A stretch of 14,340 bases of DNA from Candidatus Parcubacteria bacterium (lineage in GTDB: Bacteria > Patescibacteriota > Minisyncoccia > UBA6257 > 2-01-FULL-56-20), in assembly GCA_027424065.1 (NCBI GenBank), contig DAIBYH010000012.1:1-14340 (forward strand), in the 5' to 3' direction. The translations under genes were made by a program, and so were the position numbers. Of this stretch, positions 5,362 through 11,828 are shown one piece after another (position 1 is the first letter of the stretch; each line of letters opens with the position of its first letter). Below the pieces are notes generated by a model. That model was not told the origin of the DNA. It worked only from the letters and a program-made list of their open reading frames with translations, and searched no databases.

Positions 5362-5433
5362 GGCCACGTAGCCAAGTAGTAAGGCAAGGGTCTGCAAAAC
5401 CCTTATGCGCGGGTGCAATTCTCGCCGTGGCCT
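5362..5433 (+). tRNA. tRNA-Cys (anticodon GCA)
   Basis: Acceptor GGCCACG (5362-5368) pairs with CGTGGCC (5426-5432), with U73, the cysteine identity base. The anticodon stem is AGGGT/ACCCT with loop CTGCAAA, giving GCA. The T arm is GCGGG-TGCAATT-CTCGC, so position 55 is G where U is near-universal. The 72-nt length is normal. CCA is not encoded (U73 is followed by CAG). Its 3' end is 5 bp from the convergent oxidase gene's stop. Confidence 0.92.
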
Positions 5434-5438
5434 CAGGA

Positions 5439-7100
5439 TTATTGCGTCGGCGCGATATGCTCGATGCTATACTGCAGATTTCCGTTCACTTTCTTGCCCG
5501 GATTGAAGATATTCTGCGGGTCAAAGATCTTCTTGGTCTCCACGAAGAGCGCCTCGATCGCGGGACCGTACATCTCCTCCAGGTACGGCGTGCGGATCAG
5601 GCCGTCATTATGCTCGGCCGTGATGGAGCCATGATACTGGAACACGAGGCGGTAGACCTCCTCCGAGATCTTCGGGATCAGCGCCCTGACCCGCTCATCC
5701 TTCAGGTTCATAAGCGGAATGATATGGAAGTTCCCGTTGCCCGGATGGCCGGCGATCGTATAGATGAGGTCTTTCTTGTACCGATCGAGAATGGCGTTCA
5801 CCTTCGGCAGAACCTCGGGCATATATTCCGGCTTCACGATGAAGTCATCAATGAAGGGCGCCGTATCCTTGCCGGTCGTATTGTTGTGGAGCAGCGCAAA
5901 GCTCTCGCGCCGGATCGTCCAATATTTCCCTTCCTCCTTTTCCTTTTTCAAAGGATGCACGCGGACGCCCGCATGGGTCGCTGCGAATTTCCGGATGCTT
6001 GCCGTAAGCGCCGCGAGTTCGGCGTCAAGCGCATGCTCGTCATCGCCCGTCAGCTCCACAAGCACGATCATTTTCGGCATGCCGCCCGTGAGCACCATCC
6101 ACATTTCCGGCAGGAACTGCAGCCCGAGCGTGATCACATTGCCCTTCATGGATCCGATCACCTGGCGCCACAGCTTGACGGCGACCTGCATCGTCTTGTC
6201 GTCGTACGACTCAATGCTTTCCGGATGGAACGGCAGGACGTTCTCCACCAGCTCGGCGACGAAGCGCAGGTCCCTCAGAAAGACCACCGCCAAACGGGAA
6301 TGTTTCTTGAGCGGAACGAGACCGAGCGTCACCTCCGTGAGCAATCCGAACGTACCCTGCGATCCCACAATGAGACGCGTGAGATCGAATATGCCGCGCT
6401 CTTTATCCCAGACATTCCAGAGGTAGTAGCCCGCGGAATTCTTGGAAACGTCGGGTTTCGCCTTCCGGATCTCGTCCTCGTGCGAAGTGATCAGCGCATG
6501 GATCTTACGGTAGAGATCGCCCTCGAAACCCTGCTCCGCAAGCTTGGCCGCAAGCTCGGCATCCGAGAGCGGCTTGATCGTATGTTCTTCGCCGTCGCCC
6601 ATCACGATCTTCAGTTCGCGCACATAGTTCTCCGTCTTTCCGTACGCAAGCGTTTTTTCGCCGCCGGAATTGTTGTTCACCATGCCGCCGATAGCGCAGA
6701 GGTCCTTGGACGCCGGAAAGGCGGGGTAGAGAAGTCCTTTCGCGGTAAGCTCCTTTTCCAGGTCGCGGAAATAAACGCCCGGCTCGACGGTCACCCGGTC
6801 CGACGAGATCTCCTTGATATGGTTGAAATATTTCGTGAAGGAGACAATGATGCCCGTGCTGAGCGGACCGCCCGTCATGTCGGTTCCAGCCGAACGGCCA
6901 GTGAGAGAAATGTTCTCTCCCGCGGCCTTCTTTTTTTCCACGAACCTCACGAGATTCTTCAGATCCTCCACGTCCTTCGGGAAGACAACGACCTCGGGAC
7001 GCACCTTGAACACCGAATAGTCACGGCTGTATGTCGCAAGCGACGCATCGTCCGCCGCAACGTCGCCATGAAAAAACTCTTTGATTTCGTCGGTAAGCAT
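5439..7100 (-). CDS. FAD-linked oxidase, D-lactate dehydrogenase/glycolate oxidase (YdiJ-like) type
   Basis: 553 residues of the GlcD/DLD/YdiJ type. The N-terminal FAD_binding_4 domain shows VVFPKDVEDLKNLVRF, the pyrophosphate-binding loop TGRSAGTDMTGGPLSTG (about 66-82) and GGMVNNNSGGEKTLAYGKT. The C-terminal FAD-oxidase domain has AGHPGNGNFHIIP and SITAEHNDGLIRTPYL, and ends IFDPQNIFNPGKKV. Such enzymes oxidise 2-hydroxy acids. 'EH.DGL.RTP.L' is closest to the long YdiJ-type proteins that carry a C-terminal Fe-S/CCG half; here the chain stops right after the FAD-oxidase domain. The usual Gly in EHGDG is Asn. No signal peptide, so presumably cytoplasmic. Substrate and electron acceptor are unknown. 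A leaderless extended -10 sets the start at 7100; the reading to 7322 crosses the rpsR terminator and is rejected. Confidence 0.85.
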   Translation of the reverse strand: MLTDEIKEFFHGDVAADDASLATYSRDYSVFKVRPEVVVFPKDVEDLKNLVRFVEKKKAAGENISLTGRSAGTDMTGGPLSTGIIVSFTKYFNHIKEISSDRVTVEPGVYFRDLEKELTAKGLLYPAFPASKDLCAIGGMVNNNSGGEKTLAYGKTENYVRELKIVMGDGEEHTIKPLSDAELAAKLAEQGFEGDLYRKIHALITSHEDEIRKAKPDVSKNSAGYYLWNVWDKERGIFDLTRLIVGSQGTFGLLTEVTLGLVPLKKHSRLAVVFLRDLRFVAELVENVLPFHPESIESYDDKTMQVAVKLWRQVIGSMKGNVITLGLQFLPEMWMVLTGGMPKMIVLVELTGDDEHALDAELAALTASIRKFAATHAGVRVHPLKKEKEEGKYWTIRRESFALLHNNTTGKDTAPFIDDFIVKPEYMPEVLPKVNAILDRYKKDLIYTIAGHPGNGNFHIIPLMNLKDERVRALIPKISEEVYRLVFQYHGSITAEHNDGLIRTPYLEEMYGPAIEALFVETKKIFDPQNIFNPGKKVNGNLQYSIEHIAPTQ

Positions 7101-7106
7101 GATTTC

Positions 7107-7115
7107 AGTATACCA
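7107..7115 (-). promoter_or_regulatory. Extended -10 of the FAD oxidase gene, leaderless
   Basis: TG-G-TATACT on the minus strand, then six bases (GAAATC) and the ATG at 7100. There is no recognisable -35 and no Shine-Dalgarno. Confidence 0.65.
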
Positions 7116-7141
7116 AAAATCCGGCACATTCTCCCGTGGAC

Positions 7142-7174
7142 AAAAAAATGCCCCCGCCGAGGCGGGGGCATTTT
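7142..7174 (-). terminator. Intrinsic terminator of secE-nusG-rpsR
   Basis: AAAATGCCCCCGCC (7145-7158) pairs perfectly with 7161-7174. On the minus strand a run of seven T follows the stem, starting inside its base. It begins 2 bp after the rpsR stop and insulates the operon from the oxidase gene. Confidence 0.88.
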
Positions 7175-7176
7175 CG

Positions 7177-7377
7177 CTATTTCCTAACGTAGGGCAGCAG
7201 CGCCATGAAACGCGCGCGCTTGATGGCCTGTGCCAGTTTGCGCTGATGCTTGGCACAGATGCCGGTATGCTTCGGATCGATGATCTTTGCCTGGCTCGAA
7301 ACAAAACGGCGCAGGAGGTCAACCTCCTTGTAATCGATCTCGTTCAGATTCTGCGAACAAAAGAAGCACTGGGTCAT
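7177..7377 (-). CDS. rpsR: 30S ribosomal protein S18, zinc-type
   Basis: 66 residues with the S18 core [33 protein letters not shown] and the [11 protein letters not shown] tail. Cysteines C4 and C7 plus C41 and H44 form the CxxC...CxxH set of zinc-binding S18 proteins. S18 binds the 30S platform with S6. It starts 9 nt after the nusG stop and ends the secE-nusG-rpsR transcript before a strong terminator. In most bacteria rpsR lies with rpsF and ssb, and nusG is followed by rplK; neither is true here. A TATAAC box (7391-7386) ends 8 nt before the ATG and might give an additional, leaderless, rpsR start. Confidence 0.95.
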   Translation of the reverse strand: MTQCFFCSQNLNEIDYKEVDLLRRFVSSQAKIIDPKHTGICAKHQRKLAQAIKRARFMALLPYVRK

Positions 7378-7386
7378 GATGATAGG

Positions 7387-7962
7387 TTATACCTTTTTTA
7401 CCTGCAGCGAGTCAAGTTCGACCGCCGTATCCCTGCCGAAGATGGGGACGAGCACCTTCACGCTCCCCTTTTCTTCGTTCACCTCGGCAACCTTGCCGTC
7501 GTAGTCCTTAAAGGGACCATCGGTGATCTTGACGAGGTCTCCCACCTGGAGATCGATCGCCATCTTCTCTTCGCGGCTGCCCGAACGGGCGAGCAGCATA
7601 TCCACTTCATCGCGGGAAAGCGGGGTCGGCGTCGTATTGTCCGGACCGACGAATCCCGTGACGCGCGGGGTGTTCCGCACGACATACCAGGAATCCTCCG
7701 TGAGGACCATCTCCACGAGCACGTAGCCCGGATAGATCTTTTCCTCCACCGTGCTCCGGCGTCCGCCCTTCACCCGGATCTTCTTCTCCTTCGGAACCAG
7801 GATGTTGAAGATCTTATCGCCCATCGCGAGCGACTCAACGCGCTGCTTCAGGTAGCGCGCAACGGCCTCTTCATAGCCCGAATACGTCTGAACGGCATAC
7901 CACTGCCGCGACTTCTCTTTTTCCGCATGAGCCCCCTGGGGTACGATGTGCGACGATGCCAT
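7387..7962 (-). CDS. nusG: Transcription antitermination/elongation factor NusG
   Basis: 191 residues. The NGN domain spans about 20-125 (RQWYAVQTYSGYEEAVARYL; PGYVLVEM; WYVVRNTPRVTGFVG), and a C-terminal KOW domain at about 137-190 begins VGDLVKITDGPFKDYDGKV. NusG binds RNA polymerase, suppresses pausing and links transcription to S10 or Rho. The first ~18 residues (MASSHIVPQGAHAEKEKS) are a polar extension beyond the usual start. It starts 13 nt after the secE stop, the classic secE-nusG pairing. No Shine-Dalgarno is visible upstream, where the sequence is pyrimidine-rich. Confidence 0.97.
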   Translation of the reverse strand: MASSHIVPQGAHAEKEKSRQWYAVQTYSGYEEAVARYLKQRVESLAMGDKIFNILVPKEKKIRVKGGRRSTVEEKIYPGYVLVEMVLTEDSWYVVRNTPRVTGFVGPDNTTPTPLSRDEVDMLLARSGSREEKMAIDLQVGDLVKITDGPFKDYDGKVAEVNEEKGSVKVLVPIFGRDTAVELDSLQVKKV

Positions 7963-7975
7963 GAAAGTAGTTGAA

Positions 7976-8164
7976 TTACGGCGTGATCGCCGATTTTAAT
8001 ATGCTGGTGAACAGATAATCGAATGCACCCAAAAAGACCGCGAGTCCGATGGACATCCCGATCACAATGGCGGTCAGCCGGATCGCTTCCTGCCGCGTCG
8101 GCCAGTTGACGTGCCGCAGCTCGGTCCACGATTCCGTAAAAAATCTTTTAATGCCTTGCACCAT
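7976..8164 (-). CDS. secE: Preprotein translocase subunit SecE
   Basis: 62 residues with the minimal single-helix SecE layout: an amphipathic N-terminus (GIKRFFTESWTELRHVNWP), the conserved 'W.T..E' region as NWPTRQEAIRL, then one TM helix (TAIVIGMSIGLAVFLGAFDYLF). SecE clamps SecY in the translocon. The position directly before nusG confirms the call. The start follows a promoter with a ~15-20-nt leader. Confidence 0.95.
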   Translation of the reverse strand: MVQGIKRFFTESWTELRHVNWPTRQEAIRLTAIVIGMSIGLAVFLGAFDYLFTSILKSAITP

Positions 8165-8186
8165 GCCTAGAGTGAATTACCAGTAA

Positions 8187-8215
8187 GTTATAGCAAAAAA
8201 TACGAGAGAACGCAA
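8187..8215 (-). promoter_or_regulatory. secE-nusG-rpsR promoter
   Basis: On the minus strand, TTGCGT (8215-8210), a 17-bp spacer and TATAAC (8192-8187). Initiation near 8180 would leave a leader of about 16 nt before secE, without a clear Shine-Dalgarno. No convincing terminator separates gyrB from this promoter, so read-through from gyrB is possible. Confidence 0.6.
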
Positions 8216-8239
8216 GCTCCCGGGACGGGAAGTGGTTCG

Positions 8240-10318
8240 TTAGATATCCAGATTCTCAACGGTCGCGGCGTGCGCCTGAATGAAGTTCTTGCGCGGCTCC
8301 ACGGCGTCACCCATCAGAACATTGAAAAGCTTGTCGGCCATCTCTGCGTCGTCCACCGTCACCTGCTTCATAAGCCGGTGTTCGGGGTTCATCGTGGTCT
8401 CCCACAACTGCTCGGCGTTCATTTCGCCGAGACCCTTGTAGCGCTGGACGCTGATGGACGACTTCCGGTCGCCGCCCGCGGCCGCCGGCCCCTCTCCTTC
8501 CTCGCTCTCCACCACCTCCACCGGCTCTTCTTTTTTACCGGAAGCTTTTGCCTTCGCCTTCCGTTCACGCTCCATTTCTTCCAAAATGGCGTTCTTCTCG
8601 TCGTCGGAGTAGGCGTACTTCATGACCTTGCCGGACTGGATCTTATAGAGCGGCGGCTGGGCGATGTAAATGTAACCGCCATCCACGACCGGGCGGAAAT
8701 ATCGGTAGAACAGCGTAAGGAGCAGCGTCCTGATATGCGCGCCGTCCACATCGGCATCCGTCATGATGACGACTTTGTGATAACGCAGCTTCTCCATGGA
8801 AAATTCCTCGCCGATCGCCGTGCCGATGGCGACAACCAGAGCCCGGACCTCGGTGTTCGCAAGCATGCGATCAAGCCGGGCCCGCTCCACGTTCAGGATC
8901 TTTCCGCGCAGCGGAAGGATCGCCTGCGTCTGGCGGTTCCGCCCCTGCTTTGCGGTGCCGCCTGCGGAATCTCCCTCAACGATGAAAAGCTCCGACTCGG
9001 AGGCGTCTTTCGAAATGCAGTCCGCGAGCTTGCCGGGGAGCGTCAGGCCCTCGAATGCGCCCTTGCGCAGTACGGTCTCGCGGGCCGCCTTCGCAGCGAG
9101 ACGCGCCTTTGCGGTCAGGATGACCTTCGCAATGATCGCTTTGGCCTCCTGAGGATGTTTTTCCAAAAATTCCTTGAGCGCCTCGGCGACCACGGCTTCG
9201 GTCGCGGTGCGCGCCTCCGGGTTGCCGAGCTTCGCCTTCGTCTGTCCTTCGAACTGGGGCTCGCGGAGCTTCACGGAAACGACCGCAACCAGGCCTTCGC
9301 GCATGTCGTCGCTCGTGATGTTCTCCTCTTTTTCCTTGAGATATCCTTCGCTGCGGGCATAGTTGTTGATGGAGCGGGTCAGCGCGGAACGGAATCCGGT
9401 GAGGTGCATGCCGCCCTCCACCGTGTACTCGTTGTTCGCGAAGCTCAGCTCCTGCACCTTGGTATCATCCACGTACAGGAACGCCGCCTCAATGTCCATC
9501 GGGTTCTGTCCGTGCGCGCCCGCCTCGGCGGTCGCCATATATTCCTTCTCTACGTAAAAAAGATCTTCATGCAGGCGGTTCTTGCCGCGGGCAAGATATT
9601 TGATGAAAGAGAGCACGCCGCCTTCGAAATAGAAACCGTGCGCGACGGGAACCGTGCCGCGGCGGTCAAAGAAGTTGATCCGCACGCCCTTCGTGAGATA
9701 GGCGGTCTGGCGCAGGTGATCGATGATCACTTTATCGTTGAACTCCGTTTCGGAGAAGATCGTGGCATCTGGCGAGAACGTCACCCGCGTACCGTGGCCC
9801 TTGGACGGACCGACCTTCCTTACTTTATATTTAGGCACGCCGCGCTCGTATTCCTGCTCAAATTTTCCCCCGTCACGCTCAACCTCGACTTTCAGCGTCG
9901 TGGAAAGCGCATTCACGACGGACGCACCGACGCCGTGAAGGCCGCCCGAAACCTTATATCCTTCACCGCCGAATTTTCCGCCCGCATGAAGCACGGTGTA
10001 AACCGTTTCAAGGGCGGACTTCTTCGTCTGCTTATGGACATCCACCGGAATGCCGCGGCCGTCGTCCACGACGCTCACTTTATTGTCCGGCAAAAGCTCC
10101 ACGGTTACATTTTTCGCATAACCCGCCATCGCTTCGTCGATCGCGTTATCCACGATCTCCCAGATCAGATGGTGCAAGCCCTGCGACCCCGTAGAGCCGA
10201 TATACATACCCGGCCGTTTCCGGACCGGCTCAAGCCCTTCCAGGACAAAAATGTCCTTGGCGCCATAGGAGGCGCTGCCTTTATTGCTCTCTTTCTTCGG
10301 TTCTTCTTTTTTTGCCAT
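8240..10318 (-). CDS. gyrB: DNA gyrase subunit B
   Basis: 692 residues. The GHKL ATPase domain has LEGLEPVRKRPGMYIGST, EIVDNAIDEA (Mg-binding Asn), DDGRGIPVD, and LHAGGKFGGEGYKVSGGLHGVG (K-loop/G box); the transducer has QTKAKLGNPEAR; the TOPRIM domain has FIVEGDSAGG and MTDADVDGAHIRTLLLTLFYR; the tail has VQRYKGLGEMN, LMGDAVEPRKNFI and NLDI. GyrB provides ATP turnover for negative supercoiling with GyrA. An insertion of about 35-40 low-complexity charged residues, with KAKAKASGKK and EEGEGPAAAGG, separates the TOPRIM region (YAYSDDEKNAIL) from RYKGLGEMN, where typical short GyrB proteins have a brief linker. The N-terminus MAKKEEPKKESNK is a charged leader. The start at 10318 was chosen because upstream in-frame codons encode a Ser/Arg-rich stretch and cross GC hairpins. 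Confidence 0.98.
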   Translation of the reverse strand: MAKKEEPKKESNKGSASYGAKDIFVLEGLEPVRKRPGMYIGSTGSQGLHHLIWEIVDNAIDEAMAGYAKNVTVELLPDNKVSVVDDGRGIPVDVHKQTKKSALETVYTVLHAGGKFGGEGYKVSGGLHGVGASVVNALSTTLKVEVERDGGKFEQEYERGVPKYKVRKVGPSKGHGTRVTFSPDATIFSETEFNDKVIIDHLRQTAYLTKGVRINFFDRRGTVPVAHGFYFEGGVLSFIKYLARGKNRLHEDLFYVEKEYMATAEAGAHGQNPMDIEAAFLYVDDTKVQELSFANNEYTVEGGMHLTGFRSALTRSINNYARSEGYLKEKEENITSDDMREGLVAVVSVKLREPQFEGQTKAKLGNPEARTATEAVVAEALKEFLEKHPQEAKAIIAKVILTAKARLAAKAARETVLRKGAFEGLTLPGKLADCISKDASESELFIVEGDSAGGTAKQGRNRQTQAILPLRGKILNVERARLDRMLANTEVRALVVAIGTAIGEEFSMEKLRYHKVVIMTDADVDGAHIRTLLLTLFYRYFRPVVDGGYIYIAQPPLYKIQSGKVMKYAYSDDEKNAILEEMERERKAKAKASGKKEEPVEVVESEEGEGPAAAGGDRKSSISVQRYKGLGEMNAEQLWETTMNPEHRLMKQVTVDDAEMADKLFNVLMGDAVEPRKNFIQAHAATVENLDI

Positions 10319-10541
10319 AAAGCTTGGATTTTTCAATAAAGCTCCCCGGACTCGCGCCCGGATATCGGTTGAATTCCCCAATGCCCTTCGCGCGGCCATA
10401 CGGCCGCAACTATGCGAAAATGGAGCTTTTCCATCCTCCGCTCCGCCGAAGACGGCGGAGCTCCGGGCTTGGCTCATCCCCGCCCTGACGGGCGGGGCAT
10501 TCGCCTAAGATGGAGTAAAAAAAGCGCCTTTTCGGTGCCTT
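10319..10541 (-). promoter_or_regulatory. Long structured 5' leader of gyrB
   Basis: If transcription begins near 10536, gyrB has a ~218-nt leader with three GC-rich hairpins, all with 4-nt loops: 10478-10497 (8 bp), 10440-10461 (9 bp) and 10392-10407 (6 bp). A further 8-bp complement links 10422-10429 with 10338-10345, the latter only ~20 nt before the ATG, so it could close the leader around the third hairpin. There is no Shine-Dalgarno and no -10 next to the ATG, unlike most genes here. I see no other gene in 10319-10596. A regulatory role is an inference. Confidence 0.45.
10517..10541 (-). terminator. Imperfect terminator after rlmB, overlapping the gyrB start site
   Basis: On the minus strand, an imperfect stem (AAGGCACC with GGCGCTT) around GAAAA is followed by seven T (10523-10517). 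Its 5' arm begins within the bases just after the TATACT promoter. Confidence 0.5.
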
Positions 10542-10542
10542 C

Positions 10543-10551
10543 AGTATAGCA
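10543..10551 (-). promoter_or_regulatory. Extended -10 for gyrB
   Basis: TG-C-TATACT on the minus strand. Initiation is expected around 10536, ~218 nt before the gyrB ATG. No clear -35 is present. Confidence 0.55.
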
Positions 10552-10596
10552 TAGTTCGGAGCCAAAAAACAGAGGCGCCGAATGGCCATTTTTGAC

Positions 10597-11385
10597 CTAT
10601 AAAGATGCCCGGGGAACGAGCGAATTCGGATGCTTTTCGCTCCAGGCGTAGAGGGCAACAGCCGCCGATACGGAGGCATTCAGCGACTCGCAACGCGGAT
10701 GCATCGGGATACGGAGCGTCATATCGCAGTGATCGAACGTTTTTTGCCGGATCCCCTTTCCTTCGTTCCCAACGATAAAAATGGACGGCGCATCGTAGGC
10801 CTCTTCCGAGACCGTCTTCGGGCCCTGCATAGCAAGCGCATAAGCGCGGAACCCGCGATCCCGCAGCCGGTCAATGGTCCGGTTCACATTGCCGATGGAA
10901 ATAATGGGAACGCGGAACACCATGCCGGCCGATGCCTTCACGACCGATCCCGTGAGCGGCGCCTGATTGTGCGACGGCATGAGGACGCCCGCCGCGCCGA
11001 AAGCGGCGGCACTGCGGATGATCGCGCCGACGTTCTGCGGATCGGTCAGCTCGTCGAGCAATACCAGCATCGTATTCTCCGAAGCATCCACGGTCTCCAC
11101 AACATCCTCGAAGTCCAGCATGAGGCGATCAAGCGCGGCGACCGCGATCACGCCCTGATGCGGCGTCTCGCCGCCGACGATCCTGTCGGCCTCCCGATGC
11201 TTCAGCTCGGAAATGGAAATATTCCTGCTCCGCACCAAATTTCGAAGCTCGCGATCATCCATCTCCGGCGCAAAGAAAACTTTCTTGATCACCTGCGGGG
11301 CATGCTGCAACGCTTCGCGGAGCGCATGCTTTCCATACATATAGGTCTTGTCGCGCGCGGGCGCGTTTCTCTTGGAATGAGGCAT
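10597..11385 (-). CDS. rlmB: TrmH/SpoU-family 23S rRNA 2'-O-methyltransferase (RlmB-like)
   Basis: 262 residues. An N-terminal substrate-binding domain (YMYGKHALREAL, ending ETPHQGVIAV) is followed by the SPOUT methyltransferase domain with all three motifs: LLDELTDPQNVGAIIRSAAAF (motif 1), FIVGNEGKGI (motif 2) and IPMHPRCESLNASVSAAVALY (motif 3), forming the trefoil-knot SAM site. RlmB methylates G2251 of E. coli 23S rRNA; the exact target here is inferred from family similarity, and TrmH or TsnR-type targets remain possible. Start MPHSKRNAP (11385) precedes YMYGKHAL at the usual distance; extension to 11430 would overlap the PAS gene's end. It follows the PAS gene after 16 nt, so the two are likely co-transcribed. 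A terminator-like hairpin lies at 10517-10541. Confidence 0.88.
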   Translation of the reverse strand: MPHSKRNAPARDKTYMYGKHALREALQHAPQVIKKVFFAPEMDDRELRNLVRSRNISISELKHREADRIVGGETPHQGVIAVAALDRLMLDFEDVVETVDASENTMLVLLDELTDPQNVGAIIRSAAAFGAAGVLMPSHNQAPLTGSVVKASAGMVFRVPIISIGNVNRTIDRLRDRGFRAYALAMQGPKTVSEEAYDAPSIFIVGNEGKGIRQKTFDHCDMTLRIPMHPRCESLNASVSAAVALYAWSEKHPNSLVPRASL

Positions 11386-11401
11386 ATGTTCGTGAAAACT
11401 T

Positions 11402-11812
11402 CTATTTCGCAACGGAACCCTGCGCGGCATCTCCGGGAAGTTTCAGAAAGATCATGGCATAGTGTCCGGAAAACTTTCCCTGCTCGTCATACGACGGAAC
11501 CACATAGGTCTCCGAATCAACAACAGCGCCGCTCTTCGCCTTCAGCATGCGGCTCGGCGACCGGAACGCCGTTTCGCCGGCATAGAGCCGCCCGAAGCGC
11601 TCAACGACGGCAACGCTTTCGGCGCCCGCAATAAAATCGGTGGCATGCGATCCGGCGACCTCCTTTTCGTCATAGCCCGCAATAGCTCCGGCGCGCGGAC
11701 TTACGTAGCGGAGGAACGTTACGATGCCGAGCGGGTCGATGCCCACCAAAATATCGCACATCTCGGTAGGTGTCCCGTTGATCGGCAGTTCCGTTGCTGG
11801 CGCCTTGTCCAT
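11402..11812 (-). CDS. Stand-alone PAS-domain protein
   Basis: 136 residues that are essentially one PAS fold: DILVGIDPLGIVTFLRYVSPRAGAIAGYDEKEVAGSHATDFI is the classic N-terminal half ('gi..id..G.i.y.s.......Gy...el.G.....'), and KAKSGAVVDSETYVVPSYDEQGKFSGHYAMIFL is the C-terminal sheet. There is no kinase, cyclase or DNA-binding output domain and no membrane segment, so it would act through a partner or as a small-molecule sensor. The extended -10 at 11820-11828 and the 7-nt gap to the ATG define this start; the longer reading to 11869 begins inside the rhodanese gene. The rhodanese stop codon forms part of its promoter. RlmB-like methyltransferase follows after 16 nt; a functional link is not evident. 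Confidence 0.8.
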   Translation of the reverse strand: MDKAPATELPINGTPTEMCDILVGIDPLGIVTFLRYVSPRAGAIAGYDEKEVAGSHATDFIAGAESVAVVERFGRLYAGETAFRSPSRMLKAKSGAVVDSETYVVPSYDEQGKFSGHYAMIFLKLPGDAAQGSVAK

Positions 11813-11819
11813 TGTCCTT

Positions 11820-11828
11820 ATTATATCA
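11820..11828 (-). promoter_or_regulatory. Extended -10 of the PAS gene, overlapping the rhodanese stop codon
   Basis: TG-A-TATAAT on the minus strand, whose TGA is itself the rhodanese stop codon (11828-11826). Seven bases (AAGGACA) separate the hexamer from the ATG at 11812. AAGGA lies too close to the ATG for a normal Shine-Dalgarno. Confidence 0.7.

Noticed and set aside
5349..7187. 612-codon open frame on the plus strand opposite the FAD oxidase
   Set aside because: It is antisense to a gene with clear FAD-oxidase motifs, is rich in His/Arg/Asp as such shadows are in GC-rich DNA, and begins inside tRNA-Cys.
8270..10339. 689-codon open frame on the plus strand opposite gyrB
   Set aside because: It is a shadow of gyrB, whose ATPase and TOPRIM motifs are all on the minus strand; composition is Arg/His/Leu-rich with no recognisable domain.
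10319..10477. In-frame 53-residue N-terminal extension of GyrB
   Set aside because: The residues are Ser/Arg/Ala-rich, unlike any GyrB N-terminus, and the DNA consists of GC-rich hairpins; MAKKEEPKK is a normal start.
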